Shown here in pieces: positions 45,438 to 54,494 of a DNA stretch of 64,000 bases (positions are counted from its first letter, which is position 1; each line of letters opens with the position of its first letter). Source of the DNA: JABDMH01 sp965223025 (GTDB lineage: Bacteria > Bacteroidota > Bacteroidia > Chitinophagales > Saprospiraceae); contig CBDCVP010000022.1 of NCBI GenBank assembly GCA_965223025.1, positions 372,001 through 436,000 on the forward strand. The letters run 5' to 3'. The notes beneath the pieces are model-generated. The model made no database searches and was not told where the DNA came from. It was given only the letters and a program-made list of their open reading frames with translations. The position numbers and the translations under genes were made by a program.

Positions 45438-47309
45438 ATGGTGGAAAGAAAACATCGCATCAAGCTAGGTTTCTTCTTTTGCGCACTGGCAATCTTATGT
45501 AGTCTGGATCAATTGGTGGCTCAAGATACAACCATCCTTGATCTTGACCCGGTAGTCGTGACTGGCACCCGGATCGAACAACAGAAGAGCAAAGTACCTG
45601 CCAGTGTAACGGTGGTGAATCGAACTTCTTTGGAGAGAAGTGGTCAATCAAACATTTTACCAACGCTCGCCAGACATGTCCCTGGTTTCTTCTTAAATGC
45701 TCGCAATCCGGTAGGGTATGGAGTGGGTCCCAACTCTGGTGGTTCGATCTCGATGCGTGGGGTGAGTGGAAGTCCCAACACGCAAGTATTAATCCTGATC
45801 GACGGACAGCCACAGTTTATGGGTATTTTCGGACACCCAATTGCCGATGCCTACACTGCCTCTGATGTCGAGCGGGTTGAAGTACTTAGGGGGGCAGCCT
45901 CACTGCTGTACGGATCAAATGCCATGGGAGGTGCCATCAACATCATCACTCGCGACCCAAAAAATGAAGGCCTGCATGGGCACGCCCGCCTATCGTATGG
46001 CTCCTATAATACCGGCATCTTTGGAGGCAATGTCCGGTATCGACAGAATAAACTCAAGATTTTTGCCTCTGTAAACCGCGAACAGACCGATGGTTTTCGC
46101 TCAGATGCAAAGGATGATTTTACCAACACGACAGGATACCTCAAATTGGGATATGATATCAACTCCAAATTTGACCTGACCATTGATGGTAATATTGCGG
46201 ACGCATCCTATTATCATCCCGGTCCTACCAACGTACCCTTTGACAAAGATCTCCGTGGATACCTGCGAGGTCGTGGTGCTATCTCCCTGGAAAACACCTT
46301 TGACAAAGTCCAAGGAGCCCTCAAAGTCTTCTACAATTACGGAAAACACGACTTTGACACTGGATTTAAATCGAATGATTACAACCGAGGACTTACGTTT
46401 TATCAGGGTATTCAATTTCTATCCAACAGCATTCTCACCCTTGGCATCGACCATAAGCAATTCGGAGGAGAGGCCGAAAATAATGCCATACCAATACCGG
46501 TGCGAGTAGGACTGAATGAGCCGCATGAAATCAATGAAACAGAAGCTTATGCCATTGTCCAACATCATGTTTCTGACCGACTTTCCCTAAATGCCGGATG
46601 GAGGTTTGTGGATAATTCGATATTTGGCTCCAGCTCCGTGCCTGGTGCAGGACTAACCTTTCAGGCAGGCGAGCACACGGTCTTGAAAGTCAATGCTTCC
46701 AAAGCTTTCCGAAGCCCGACAGTCAACGATTTATTCTTATTTGTAACATCTTTTGACGACCTCCAACCGGAGGATATGTGGAACTATGAACTGAGTCTCG
46801 ATCAGCGCCTCTTAGAGAATAAAATACGGCTGGAGGCGACCGCATTTCTTATGGAGGGAAACAATCTCATTCAGATCATTCCCACTGGGATGCCAGGTCC
46901 TCCCCAGAGAAGAAATACTGGTTCTTTTACCAACAAGGGTTTAGAAATCCAGGCAAAATATCAAGCTAGTCCTAAGGTGGATCTTGCTGTAAATTATAGT
47001 TGGCTTGATGTTTCGACTTCTGTGTTGTTTGCACCGAAACATAATTTGAATTTACAAACCCACTATTCCCATCATGATCTGACCATTCGCGTTGGGTTTG
47101 ACTATATCCATGGCCTCCGCACCACGGGGGAACCCAACATTCCCTTTGAAGATTACTTCTTGGCCAATGCCAGAGCTGCCTATCATGTACTGCCCAATGT
47201 ACAGTTGTTCGCTCAAGGCGAAAACTTATTTGATGTGGCTTATGAGACGCAGCATAGATTTCCAATGCCAGGCGTTAATGTGTTGGGTGGGATAAATATT
47301 CACTTTTAA
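45438..47309 (+). CDS. TonB-dependent receptor without extra N-terminal domain
   Basis: A 623-aa outer-membrane receptor. The start at 45438 gives a signal peptide ending near LVAQ; an earlier frame start at 45396 lies inside the preceding gene. A TonB box region (LDPVVVTGTRIEQQKSK) is followed by the plug (SISMRGVSGSPNTQVLILID, VLRGAASLLYGSNAMGGAINI) and a barrel ending in INIHF. It lacks the carboxypeptidase-like extension of SusC proteins and looks like cofactor or siderophore receptors such as BtuB. No cobalamin riboswitch signature was seen upstream. Linked to the phosphoribosyltransferase (5-bp gap) and aldo/keto reductase (about 10-bp gap). Confidence 0.94.
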   Translation: MVERKHRIKLGFFFCALAILCSLDQLVAQDTTILDLDPVVVTGTRIEQQKSKVPASVTVVNRTSLERSGQSNILPTLARHVPGFFLNARNPVGYGVGPNSGGSISMRGVSGSPNTQVLILIDGQPQFMGIFGHPIADAYTASDVERVEVLRGAASLLYGSNAMGGAINIITRDPKNEGLHGHARLSYGSYNTGIFGGNVRYRQNKLKIFASVNREQTDGFRSDAKDDFTNTTGYLKLGYDINSKFDLTIDGNIADASYYHPGPTNVPFDKDLRGYLRGRGAISLENTFDKVQGALKVFYNYGKHDFDTGFKSNDYNRGLTFYQGIQFLSNSILTLGIDHKQFGGEAENNAIPIPVRVGLNEPHEINETEAYAIVQHHVSDRLSLNAGWRFVDNSIFGSSSVPGAGLTFQAGEHTVLKVNASKAFRSPTVNDLFLFVTSFDDLQPEDMWNYELSLDQRLLENKIRLEATAFLMEGNNLIQIIPTGMPGPPQRRNTGSFTNKGLEIQAKYQASPKVDLAVNYSWLDVSTSVLFAPKHNLNLQTHYSHHDLTIRVGFDYIHGLRTTGEPNIPFEDYFLANARAAYHVLPNVQLFAQGENLFDVAYETQHRFPMPGVNVLGGINIHF

Positions 47310-47317
47310 AAATCAGT

Positions 47318-48364
47318 ATGATGAATGAGCGATTTAAGGACCGCAGAGATTTTTTAAGATCACTTGCTGGGCTTACAGCAGGGATCATGGTTCCGGCGGC
47401 ATGTCAAAGGAAATCTGCAGACATATCCGCTCAGCAAGGACCACAGGAAATCTCACCCCAACCACTTGTTAGGGACCGGTTAGGAGATTTGCTTCCGCAA
47501 AGAAAGTTTGGCAACACTGGTGTATCTGTGACTATGCTGGGGGTCGGCGGTGCACACATTGCCAAAATGAGTGAATCAGAGGCTGCAGCCACGATCGAGG
47601 CTGCCTTGGAAGGAGGAGTTCGCTTTTTTGACAATGCCGAGATGTATGGAAAAGGACTGGCTGAAGAGCGGTTTGGGATGTTTTTATGCCCGAAGTACCG
47701 GGATGTTGCCTATATAATGTCTAAGAGCACAGCCAAAACCGGCAAGGGCATACGGGACCATTTGGAGGGAACTTTGAAGCGCATGAAAACTGACTATCTA
47801 GACCTTTATCAAATTCACTCCATAAACAACCCCGAGGATGTAGATAGCCGTATAAAAGAAGGTGTATTGACGGAGGTATTAAAGGCACAAGAAGAGGGGA
47901 AGGTGCGCCACATAGGTTTCACCGGGCATGCCGATTACCAGGCTCATGAGCGAATGTTGGAGCAAACGGACGTATTGCAAACCTGCCAGATGCCCATCAA
48001 TGCATTTGATCCCAATTACAAGAGTTTCATCAACAATGTGATGCCTACATTAGTCGAAAGGAATATGGGCATCATCGCAATGAAGACGCTCTCGAACGGA
48101 GGCTTTTTCGGTGGCACCACTCACTTCTCCGGAGGAGATAAACCTAAAATCATACCTAATGTTTTAAGTGTAGAGGAAGCCCTAAATTTTGTGTGGTCGC
48201 TGCCTGTCAGCGTGGTGGTCACTGGCGCCGACAATGCCCAAATGATGAGAGAGAAAATTGGACTGGCGACCTCATTCACCTCAATTGCTGAGGAAGATCG
48301 AAAAAGTATGGTGGACAAAGTGGCCAGTTTTGATGGTAAGTTGGTAGAGTTTTATAAAGTCTAA
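47318..48364 (+). CDS. Aldo/keto reductase with twin-arginine-like signal
   Basis: A 348-aa protein. The N-terminus has DRRDFLRSLAGLTAGIMVPAAC, which resembles a twin-arginine signal followed by a possible lipid-attachment Cys, so export of the folded protein is likely. The aldo/keto reductase barrel follows from about 60, with catalytic residues visible in FFDNAEMYGKG (Asp, Tyr), YIMSKS (Lys) and YQIHSI (His). It would reduce or oxidise a carbonyl compound with NADP. It follows the TonB receptor almost directly, so the pair are probably cotranscribed. Confidence 0.9.
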   Translation: MMNERFKDRRDFLRSLAGLTAGIMVPAACQRKSADISAQQGPQEISPQPLVRDRLGDLLPQRKFGNTGVSVTMLGVGGAHIAKMSESEAAATIEAALEGGVRFFDNAEMYGKGLAEERFGMFLCPKYRDVAYIMSKSTAKTGKGIRDHLEGTLKRMKTDYLDLYQIHSINNPEDVDSRIKEGVLTEVLKAQEEGKVRHIGFTGHADYQAHERMLEQTDVLQTCQMPINAFDPNYKSFINNVMPTLVERNMGIIAMKTLSNGGFFGGTTHFSGGDKPKIIPNVLSVEEALNFVWSLPVSVVVTGADNAQMMREKIGLATSFTSIAEEDRKSMVDKVASFDGKLVEFYKV

Positions 48365-48523
48365 CTTCTTCATTTGGCTCACACTCAGTCGTTGGTTCCA
48401 CTACAGGGCCCGCTGGACATCCTCCACATCTTGGTACTGTTTTTGTGATCAACTTACGGGGATAGAAAATCATTCAGGGCAGAAGGTGATTCTTCGGATC
48501 CCTTCTTGACCTATAATTGACAC

Positions 48524-51500
48524 ATGCAGTACCCCCTACCATTTCTCAAGCCCCTGCACAGCAATGCTTTACTATTGACCGTGCTTTGTTTGCTAGGCGC
48601 AAAGATGTCTTTTTCATCCAATCCTACGATCGACAGTCTGATACAGATGATACATCAAATGCCGTCGGATACAGACAGGATTGATCATTTGGTGATTCAC
48701 TTTGATGAAATGGCAGAAGCTACACCCGATGCCACTGATTTACTGACAGCTGCCTTGCCGTACGCTGAGTCGGTCGGATCCGACCAAATCTTGGCAGACA
48801 TCTATCTTAGACTGGCGCAGGAAACCTTTACTTCGGACGACTCATCATATGTCGCCTATGTGTCATCAAAGGCCATTCAGCATGGCAAAGCTGCAGAATA
48901 TGCGGCAGCGGTTGTAGATGGCCACTACGGTCTGGCTGTGCTATGTATCAATCATCCCGAGGAAGCAATGGCTCACGTAGGAAGCGGACTACAATATGCT
49001 ATTGCTGTGGATGACAAAATCGCGATGGCTGATGCCTACCAGGCTGCGTCTAGTGTCGCCAATCAACTTGGGTTCTTCACAGAATCCACCGAATACACCC
49101 ATCAAGGTATTCAGGTTGCCAAACCAGTAAAAGCCTTCCCAATCCTCGCCATACTCTACGGACAACTGGCATCGAATGCCGTGCGCAACAATGATCCTCA
49201 ACTATCACTCACTCATATCGACTCCGCTTTGCACTATGCAAAATTACAAGACGAGGCCAGATGGATGCCCACCTTCTATGCCTTACGCAAGGCTGAATCA
49301 CTCCTCCACCTGGACCGACTAAAGGAGTCTGAAAATCTTGTGCGATCGGTACTTGAAGACGCAATAGAACTGGACATAGAACTGGATGTTGCCTCCGCAC
49401 ACGATCTCTTGGGAACCATTTTGATGGAGGAAAAGAAATACAAACAGGCTGAGGAGGCATTCACCATGGCCATCAAAAAGGAAGATGACTGGAACCGAGA
49501 TTTTAATAGTGAATATTACAAAGTATCGCTAGCCGAAGCTATATACGAACAAGGTCGTGTAGATGAGGCCTTAACAATCATTGACCAAATCGACCCATAT
49601 GTCAGCTCAGATGTTGAGTACAGATTATCCATGCTGGAAACACTGTCTTTTGCCAATGAGAGATTTGGAAATTTCGAAAAATCACTCAATCTGTTTCGAG
49701 CTTGCGCCGCACTAAGGGACTCATTGCTTGGATCAGAACAACAAATCGCCATAGCAGACATTGAACAGCGATACAGGGCTAAAGAACAAGAGGTAACAAT
49801 CGAAATGCAAAATCTCGAGTTACTTACAAGACAGAATCGACTCCGAAACCAAAACTGGTTGACGGGATTCCTGGGCCTGATTTTAGCTTTCACCATTGTG
49901 CTGTACTTCATGAGTCGAAGAAATGTAAGCATCAAGGAAAAGTCTCTTCAAGAACAGCAAAGACTCAATCAGGTCAAGACTCAGTTTTTTGAAAATGCCG
50001 CCCATGAATTCAGGACCCCATTGACGCTCATATTGGGACCAGCACAAGACCTCCTGTCACATCCAGAGAGTATGGTCTCTCGAGAAAAAGCACAGCGAGC
50101 CCTCACCACCATTAAACGACAGGGAGACAAATTGCTGAGCCTGGTCAATGAAATCCTGGAGCTTTCAAGAATTGAAGCGGGTCATCTGACCATTAAAGAG
50201 GAGGTGGTGGCTATAGAATCCTACTTTAAACGGATCGTTTCCAATCACTCATCTCCTGCAAAGCGAAAGAAAATTTCCATGACCATCGATGTGCCTATCG
50301 AGAAAACCACAAGAGCACGAATTGATCCCAATAAGGTCGAGAGGATTGTCAGCAATCTCATGTCAAATGCGATGAAATTTTGTGCGCAAGGTGATTCCAT
50401 CCATTTCAGTGCTGCAGTACACCATAATACCGTAAGCTTTTCTGTCACAGACACAGGCCCTGGCATCTCAGATATAGACCAAAAGTCAATATTTAATAGA
50501 TTCTTCCAATCTAAGGACCACCAAATTGGGGGAACAGGGATTGGACTTTATCTATGTCGCACCTTTGCCAAGGCCATGGGTGGCAACATTACCGTCGATA
50601 GTGTGTTAGGCCAAGGTGCTACTTTTTCAGTGGTCATTCCTGCTGTAATCGAGCATCAAGCTGTCGAGGATCGATGGCCTGAACTCACCAGCGCGGAGTT
50701 TGCTCCAGAGATGAGAGAGACCGAATACGATATAACCGGTGTATCTGGAATACCTGCCGCCGCTATCCTAGTTGTGGAAGACAATTTGGAGATGCAATCC
50801 TATCTGCTGGAGATCTTATCTGCGGATTATCAATGTCATTTGGCTTCCAGTGGTATGGAGGCCATCAGAATGCTGGAGACCCAGGAGCTCGATCTCATCC
50901 TTTCGGATGTCATGATGCCGAAAATGAATGGATTTGCCCTGCGTGATCGCCTAAACCAACAAAAGCGGTGGCGTAATATTCCCTTTGTCTTACTGACCGC
51001 CCTTGCCTATGAAGACGATAAGATCAGAGGTTATTCTTTGGGGATTAGCGACTACATCACCAAGCCCTTTAGCAGCAAGGAATTGAAAGTTCGATTGCGA
51101 AATCTCATTGTCAGGTATCGTGAAATCCTGAAAGTTACAGCATCAGTGGAAGATCACCCAGGTCAACAGCATGAAGAGGAAAGTGCGGCCAATGAATTCG
51201 TAAATCAAGTGGAGCAGATCATCATGGATAAGATCGATGACGATGAACTGAAAGTGGGCCTAATTGCTGAAAAAATGGCATACAGTCAACGACAACTGAC
51301 ACGAATCATTAAGAGAAACACGGGTTTGAGTCCCGTAGAATTTATTCGGGAGATCAGGCTTCGGGAAGCATATCGTCTTCTACAAAAGCAAAAGTATGGC
51401 TCTGTGAGTGAGGTCATGTATGCAGTAGGATTTACCAATGCATCCTACTTCGGAAAAATCTTCGGACAGCGATTTGGACTCAAACCCAATGAACTTCTTC

Positions 51501-51541
51501 AGAAGTACAAAGCACCTTTTTCTTATACCTTGGAAGACTAG
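48524..51541 (+). CDS. Hybrid two-component sensor with TPR-like sensor and AraC output
   Basis: A 1005-aa one-piece signalling protein. A signal or first hydrophobic segment is followed by TPR-like repeats (about 70-410, e.g. LGTILMEEKKYKQAEEAFTMAI). One membrane helix lies at about 445-463. The kinase part has the phosphoacceptor H494 (AAHEFRTPLTLILG) and ATPase boxes (NLMSNAMKF, DTGPGISD, GTGIGLYLC). A receiver domain has D795 (LSDVMMPKMNG) and K847 (TKPF). The end is an AraC-type DNA-binding region (YSQRQLTRIIKRNTGLSPVEF). Unlike polysaccharide-locus regulators with beta-propeller sensors, it uses TPR-like repeats, probably in the periplasm. It would phosphorylate itself and activate genes; targets are unknown. 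Confidence 0.94.
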   Translation: MQYPLPFLKPLHSNALLLTVLCLLGAKMSFSSNPTIDSLIQMIHQMPSDTDRIDHLVIHFDEMAEATPDATDLLTAALPYAESVGSDQILADIYLRLAQETFTSDDSSYVAYVSSKAIQHGKAAEYAAAVVDGHYGLAVLCINHPEEAMAHVGSGLQYAIAVDDKIAMADAYQAASSVANQLGFFTESTEYTHQGIQVAKPVKAFPILAILYGQLASNAVRNNDPQLSLTHIDSALHYAKLQDEARWMPTFYALRKAESLLHLDRLKESENLVRSVLEDAIELDIELDVASAHDLLGTILMEEKKYKQAEEAFTMAIKKEDDWNRDFNSEYYKVSLAEAIYEQGRVDEALTIIDQIDPYVSSDVEYRLSMLETLSFANERFGNFEKSLNLFRACAALRDSLLGSEQQIAIADIEQRYRAKEQEVTIEMQNLELLTRQNRLRNQNWLTGFLGLILAFTIVLYFMSRRNVSIKEKSLQEQQRLNQVKTQFFENAAHEFRTPLTLILGPAQDLLSHPESMVSREKAQRALTTIKRQGDKLLSLVNEILELSRIEAGHLTIKEEVVAIESYFKRIVSNHSSPAKRKKISMTIDVPIEKTTRARIDPNKVERIVSNLMSNAMKFCAQGDSIHFSAAVHHNTVSFSVTDTGPGISDIDQKSIFNRFFQSKDHQIGGTGIGLYLCRTFAKAMGGNITVDSVLGQGATFSVVIPAVIEHQAVEDRWPELTSAEFAPEMRETEYDITGVSGIPAAAILVVEDNLEMQSYLLEILSADYQCHLASSGMEAIRMLETQELDLILSDVMMPKMNGFALRDRLNQQKRWRNIPFVLLTALAYEDDKIRGYSLGISDYITKPFSSKELKVRLRNLIVRYREILKVTASVEDHPGQQHEEESAANEFVNQVEQIIMDKIDDDELKVGLIAEKMAYSQRQLTRIIKRNTGLSPVEFIREIRLREAYRLLQKQKYGSVSEVMYAVGFTNASYFGKIFGQRFGLKPNELLQKYKAPFSYTLED

Positions 51542-51667
51542 GTCAAGCACTGCCAAGCCTTTCATCCCAGTGTGTGTTTGTAAACACAATTATACCGACC
51601 CACGACCCAGCCAGCAATCGGGTGAGTTGTCTTGATTCAGTCCTAAAGTTCATTTGACAAGACCAGC

Positions 51668-51853
51668 TGGCCAATTACCGTCACACGATGTCGAGTCTGA
51701 GGCATCAAGCCTGTATGAGGGTATGTACTTTTGTGTCATACTCATTTGTCATCTTACCAGTCAAACATAATAACTATGATGGTGGGATGCTCAAATAGTA
51801 CCAAACACTCAGATGCCTCTTTTTGTAAAAATAGCTGCAACACTCAAATCCAC
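51668..51853. repeat. Diverged direct repeat, copy 1
   Basis: This 186-bp unit begins with TGGCCAATTACCGTCACA and ends with CTGCAACACTCAAATCCAC. Copy 2 (52422-52600) has the same 18-bp and 19-bp ends at nearly the same distance (167 versus 160 bp between matching points) with a diverged middle. This indicates an old duplication. Confidence 0.75.
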
Positions 51854-52145
51854 ACCTCATCTTTCTAGATGTCTATCCAAAGCCTTGGATGGTCAGGCAC
51901 TGCTTGATGGGAAATATTTACTGTTCGGGCACTTACAATACTCGCATTTAGTGGACAGTCATTTCGCCGGTCCCTTGAGTTTCAACTCCTACCGCGATCA
52001 CAGGAGGACCCCTCCCAGACTAGCGGTGGAGTATGATGGCTTGTGCTTTCGACTATTGTATTCGATCTTCATTATACCTCTTGCGAATACATTTGAAACC
52101 CTAGTAGATTATTTCATTTTGTCTGAAGATCTGTCGTTATTATGA
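51813..52145 (+). CDS. Doubtful 110-aa open frame, possible decayed gene
   Basis: An open frame with a KIAATLKST segment near its N-terminus; copy 2 of the repeat encodes the similar SKLPATLKST before a stop. The frame ends 54 bp before a terminator-like hairpin, which is the only sign that it might be transcribed. The segment is faintly like the start of some IS4-type transposases, but I cannot verify that. It may be a remnant rather than a working gene. Confidence 0.2.
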   Translation: MPLFVKIAATLKSTPHLSRCLSKALDGQALLDGKYLLFGHLQYSHLVDSHFAGPLSFNSYRDHRRTPPRLAVEYDGLCFRLLYSIFIIPLANTFETLVDYFILSEDLSLL

Positions 52146-52198
52146 CGTAGTAATCACAATTGTTTGTAGTACACTCACTATCTGTAAAAGATAGATTT

Positions 52199-52237
52199 AA
52201 GGCAGTTCTCAACCGAAACATGAGAGCTGCCTTTTCA
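52199..52237 (+). terminator. Terminator-like hairpin
   Basis: A 13-bp stem (52199-52211 with 52221-52233, one G-U pair) with a 9-nt loop, followed by TTC after the arm so that the 3' side reads CCTTTTC. It is a plausible intrinsic terminator on the plus strand. A smaller 6-bp hairpin (CTATCT/AGATAG, 52178-52194) lies just upstream. Confidence 0.6.
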
Positions 52238-52421
52238 TTAAACTGCAGCACTCGGTCACTCCGTAGGGAGGCAGCCTAAATGCACAGAATCAAATCCTTT
52301 CACGACTCTCATGCCGTAAGATACTTGCACCTGGACCTATCCTCAGAATGGGACCAGGGAGAGCCAATCAGGGCTATTTGCGATTCACAAGGCCAATGAA
52401 AGTGCTGAAAATCAGATTATT

Positions 52422-52600
52422 TGGCCAATTACCGTCACAACATGTCCAATCTCTGGCGCGGCACTGAAGAATGAAAACGCATCTTTGTGACCAGTACGAT
52501 TGATTTCAGTCTCGAGCGTTCAGGCATTGATGTCACATCGGTACACGACACAACGCTCAAAGACTTTTATGTCAAAGCTACCTGCAACACTCAAATCCAC
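52422..52600. repeat. Diverged direct repeat, copy 2
   Basis: Second copy of the repeat at 51668-51853, sharing identical 18-bp and 19-bp ends with a diverged interior. Open reading in any frame is broken by stops, so this copy is clearly not coding. Confidence 0.75.
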
Positions 52601-52621
52601 GCTTTGTCCTAGCAGTGGCGC

Positions 52622-52641
52622 GCTGGTCAGAACTGACCAGC
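52622..52641. repeat. 9-bp inverted repeat
   Basis: GCTGGTCAG and CTGACCAGC around a 2-nt AA spacer. First of three inverted repeats within 150 bp. The near absence of a loop suits a protein-binding site in DNA better than an RNA hairpin. Confidence 0.6.
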
Positions 52642-52698
52642 AGCCACTTCTATGACGTAATCCGCTCGCAGGTCAACGCACCTACACCTAACCCCATA

Positions 52699-52716
52699 GT
52701 CAGACTTAAGTCTGAC
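52699..52716. repeat. 18-bp perfect palindrome
   Basis: GTCAGACTTAAGTCTGAC is an exact palindrome. With no loop, it suggests a dimeric protein-binding site or a recombination or element end. Confidence 0.7.
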
Positions 52717-52736
52717 CTATGATTTTCAGTCCCTCA

Positions 52737-52767
52737 TTGCATTCCTGGGAGGATCCCGGGATTGCAA
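52737..52767. repeat. 14-bp inverted repeat with 3-nt loop
   Basis: Arms 52737-52750 and 52754-52767 match at 12 of 14 positions, plus one G-U type pair in RNA. There is no T tract on either side, so it is not a classical terminator, though it could end minus-strand transcription of the GH109-type gene. Confidence 0.6.
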
Positions 52768-52901
52768 TATGAGGCTCTTACCACAAATTTGACCCGACGA
52801 GGGATTGATGAGGAATTGATTTCGAATGCGACCCCTATCCTAAAAATCTAGGCTCAAGCAGGTAAGCTAAAGTAGTCGTGCCTTAGCAATGATGCCAACA
52901 G

Positions 52902-54326
52902 CTAAACACCCATAATGACTGCCGGTTTGGTGGTCATCCATCTCCCCTTAGTAAAATCAGGGAAATCGATCGGACGACTCCGGTTAGCGACAGACCATTC
53001 ACTGAGCGCAGAAACAGCACTCCAAGTTGCACCATCATATACATCATAGTCGGTCGACACTCCATGAAGTAATGCCTGTATGAGTCGGTAATTTACTAGA
53101 AAATCTCCGCCATTGCCTTTTAGTGCTGGTCTATATTCCCAGACCGTGTTATGACCAATCCTTCCCGTCTCAGTCGTGCCTGGCAATGAGATTTCACTTT
53201 CTCGCAAGAATTTCCACAGTGGATGTTCAAACTCTCGAGCATATTGCATTGCACTTTCCCATTTGTGTTCAGATCTAAATGCGGTTCCTGTATCGGATTG
53301 GTCTGCATTGCTCTCGAAGCAAGCCCGAAAATCCGGAAAACTGCGAATGATTCCACGGGTACCCTGCACCATGTTGGTCCTGCTGTAAGGTCTCGGCAAA
53401 TCGGTGTCGTGCTTGATCATCATTGTTTTTCCATTGATGGTGCGAATCAGACTGCAGTTGACATCACCGTTAATATATTTGCGCATCCTTTTGGGATGTC
53501 CTACAGGAAGATGTTCTGCTGCGTATAGATCCATGCCCTTAGCGTTGCAACTCATCGAGACCAAATAATCTAGTCTATCGCCTCGATTTATATCCATATA
53601 CCAGGCCACAGGTCCAATCGCATGAGGTGGATATAGATTTCCATTTCGCAAGGCATGATGATCTCCCAGCCACAATCCATCTCCAGTGTCCTTTATTTTG
53701 AGATAACGTGTATCATGGGCGTAGCTCGCTTCAGCATGCTGGACCTCACCGAGTAGACCTTCACGAATCATGCGCAACATGGCCATTTCTTTCTCCATGT
53801 AGTTTACATTCTCCATCATGACACAATGCTTCCCTGTTCGCTCCGAGGTCTCTACCAGCTGCCAACACTCCTCCAAAGTGATAGCCATCGGAATCTCTGT
53901 GGCTGCATGGCTACCATTTTCCATCGCTGCCATGCATATGGGTGAATGCCACCTCCAGGGAGTAGCAGTATAAACCAGATCCAGATCTTCCTCTTGACAC
54001 ATGCGCAAGAAATCATATTCTCCACGGTAGTAGGCGGTTGGCTTCCGCTTCCCCAACCACATTGCCTGAGTCTGGGCCTCTTTGCATTGATCTTCCAATA
54101 CATCACATACAGCCACGATCTCTACCCCTTCCATGTGCAATAGAATACCCAAATGCTGGGAGCCTTTCACACCAATTCCAACAAAACCGACTCTCACAGT
54201 GTCCAGCGCAGGAAAACTTGTTTTTGACTGCTCAGTGCTGGTCTTATCTACAAGGGTTGCACCCGACATCGAAAGGGATGCACCAGCCAAAACACCTGAT
54301 CTGATAAATGCTCTTCGTGTTTTCAT
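52902..54326 (-). CDS. GH109-type NAD-dependent glycosidase (Gfo/Idh/MocA fold)
   Basis: About 474 aa from the ATG at 54326, which begins a twin-arginine-like signal (KTRRAFIRSGVLAG). The Rossmann domain shows VGFVGIGVKGSQH (46-58), then the family-specific EIPMAITLEECWQLVETSER (144-163), ENVNYMEKEMAMLRMIREG (172-190) and NGNLYPPHAIGPVAW (228-242). These features match glycoside hydrolase family 109, which removes terminal alpha-N-acetylgalactosamine using a tightly held NAD through an oxidation-elimination mechanism. An upstream start at 54413 is unlikely. It is divergent from the first sulfatase gene (gap about 170 bp), so GalNAc-containing sulfated glycans are a plausible substrate. Confidence 0.88.
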   Translation of the reverse strand: MKTRRAFIRSGVLAGASLSMSGATLVDKTSTEQSKTSFPALDTVRVGFVGIGVKGSQHLGILLHMEGVEIVAVCDVLEDQCKEAQTQAMWLGKRKPTAYYRGEYDFLRMCQEEDLDLVYTATPWRWHSPICMAAMENGSHAATEIPMAITLEECWQLVETSERTGKHCVMMENVNYMEKEMAMLRMIREGLLGEVQHAEASYAHDTRYLKIKDTGDGLWLGDHHALRNGNLYPPHAIGPVAWYMDINRGDRLDYLVSMSCNAKGMDLYAAEHLPVGHPKRMRKYINGDVNCSLIRTINGKTMMIKHDTDLPRPYSRTNMVQGTRGIIRSFPDFRACFESNADQSDTGTAFRSEHKWESAMQYAREFEHPLWKFLRESEISLPGTTETGRIGHNTVWEYRPALKGNGGDFLVNYRLIQALLHGVSTDYDVYDGATWSAVSALSEWSVANRSRPIDFPDFTKGRWMTTKPAVIMGV

Positions 54327-54494
54327 AGTCTTTTGCAGATGTGAGTTGTCCATACGATTATTATTATATAAAAATTGCATCGATTGAATTACAAATGTCA
54401 GGACAGCGTTCAACCATCTAAGTTAAATGTCAATATTTAACAGCAGCATAGAACTCTTGCTATCTTAGGGATCAATCATTCTGAAATTCGCTTT

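Larger units (their letters stand above)
51542..52901. other. Large gene-poor region with decayed repeats
   Basis: 1360 bp between the hybrid regulator and the end of the GH109-type gene. It contains a diverged direct duplication (51668-51853 and 52422-52600), a terminator-like hairpin (52199-52237) and three strong inverted repeats between 52622 and 52767. A 110-codon open frame (51813-52145) overlaps the first copy, but its coding status is doubtful. The combination looks like a mobile-element graveyard or a decayed duplicated gene. Confidence 0.6.
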
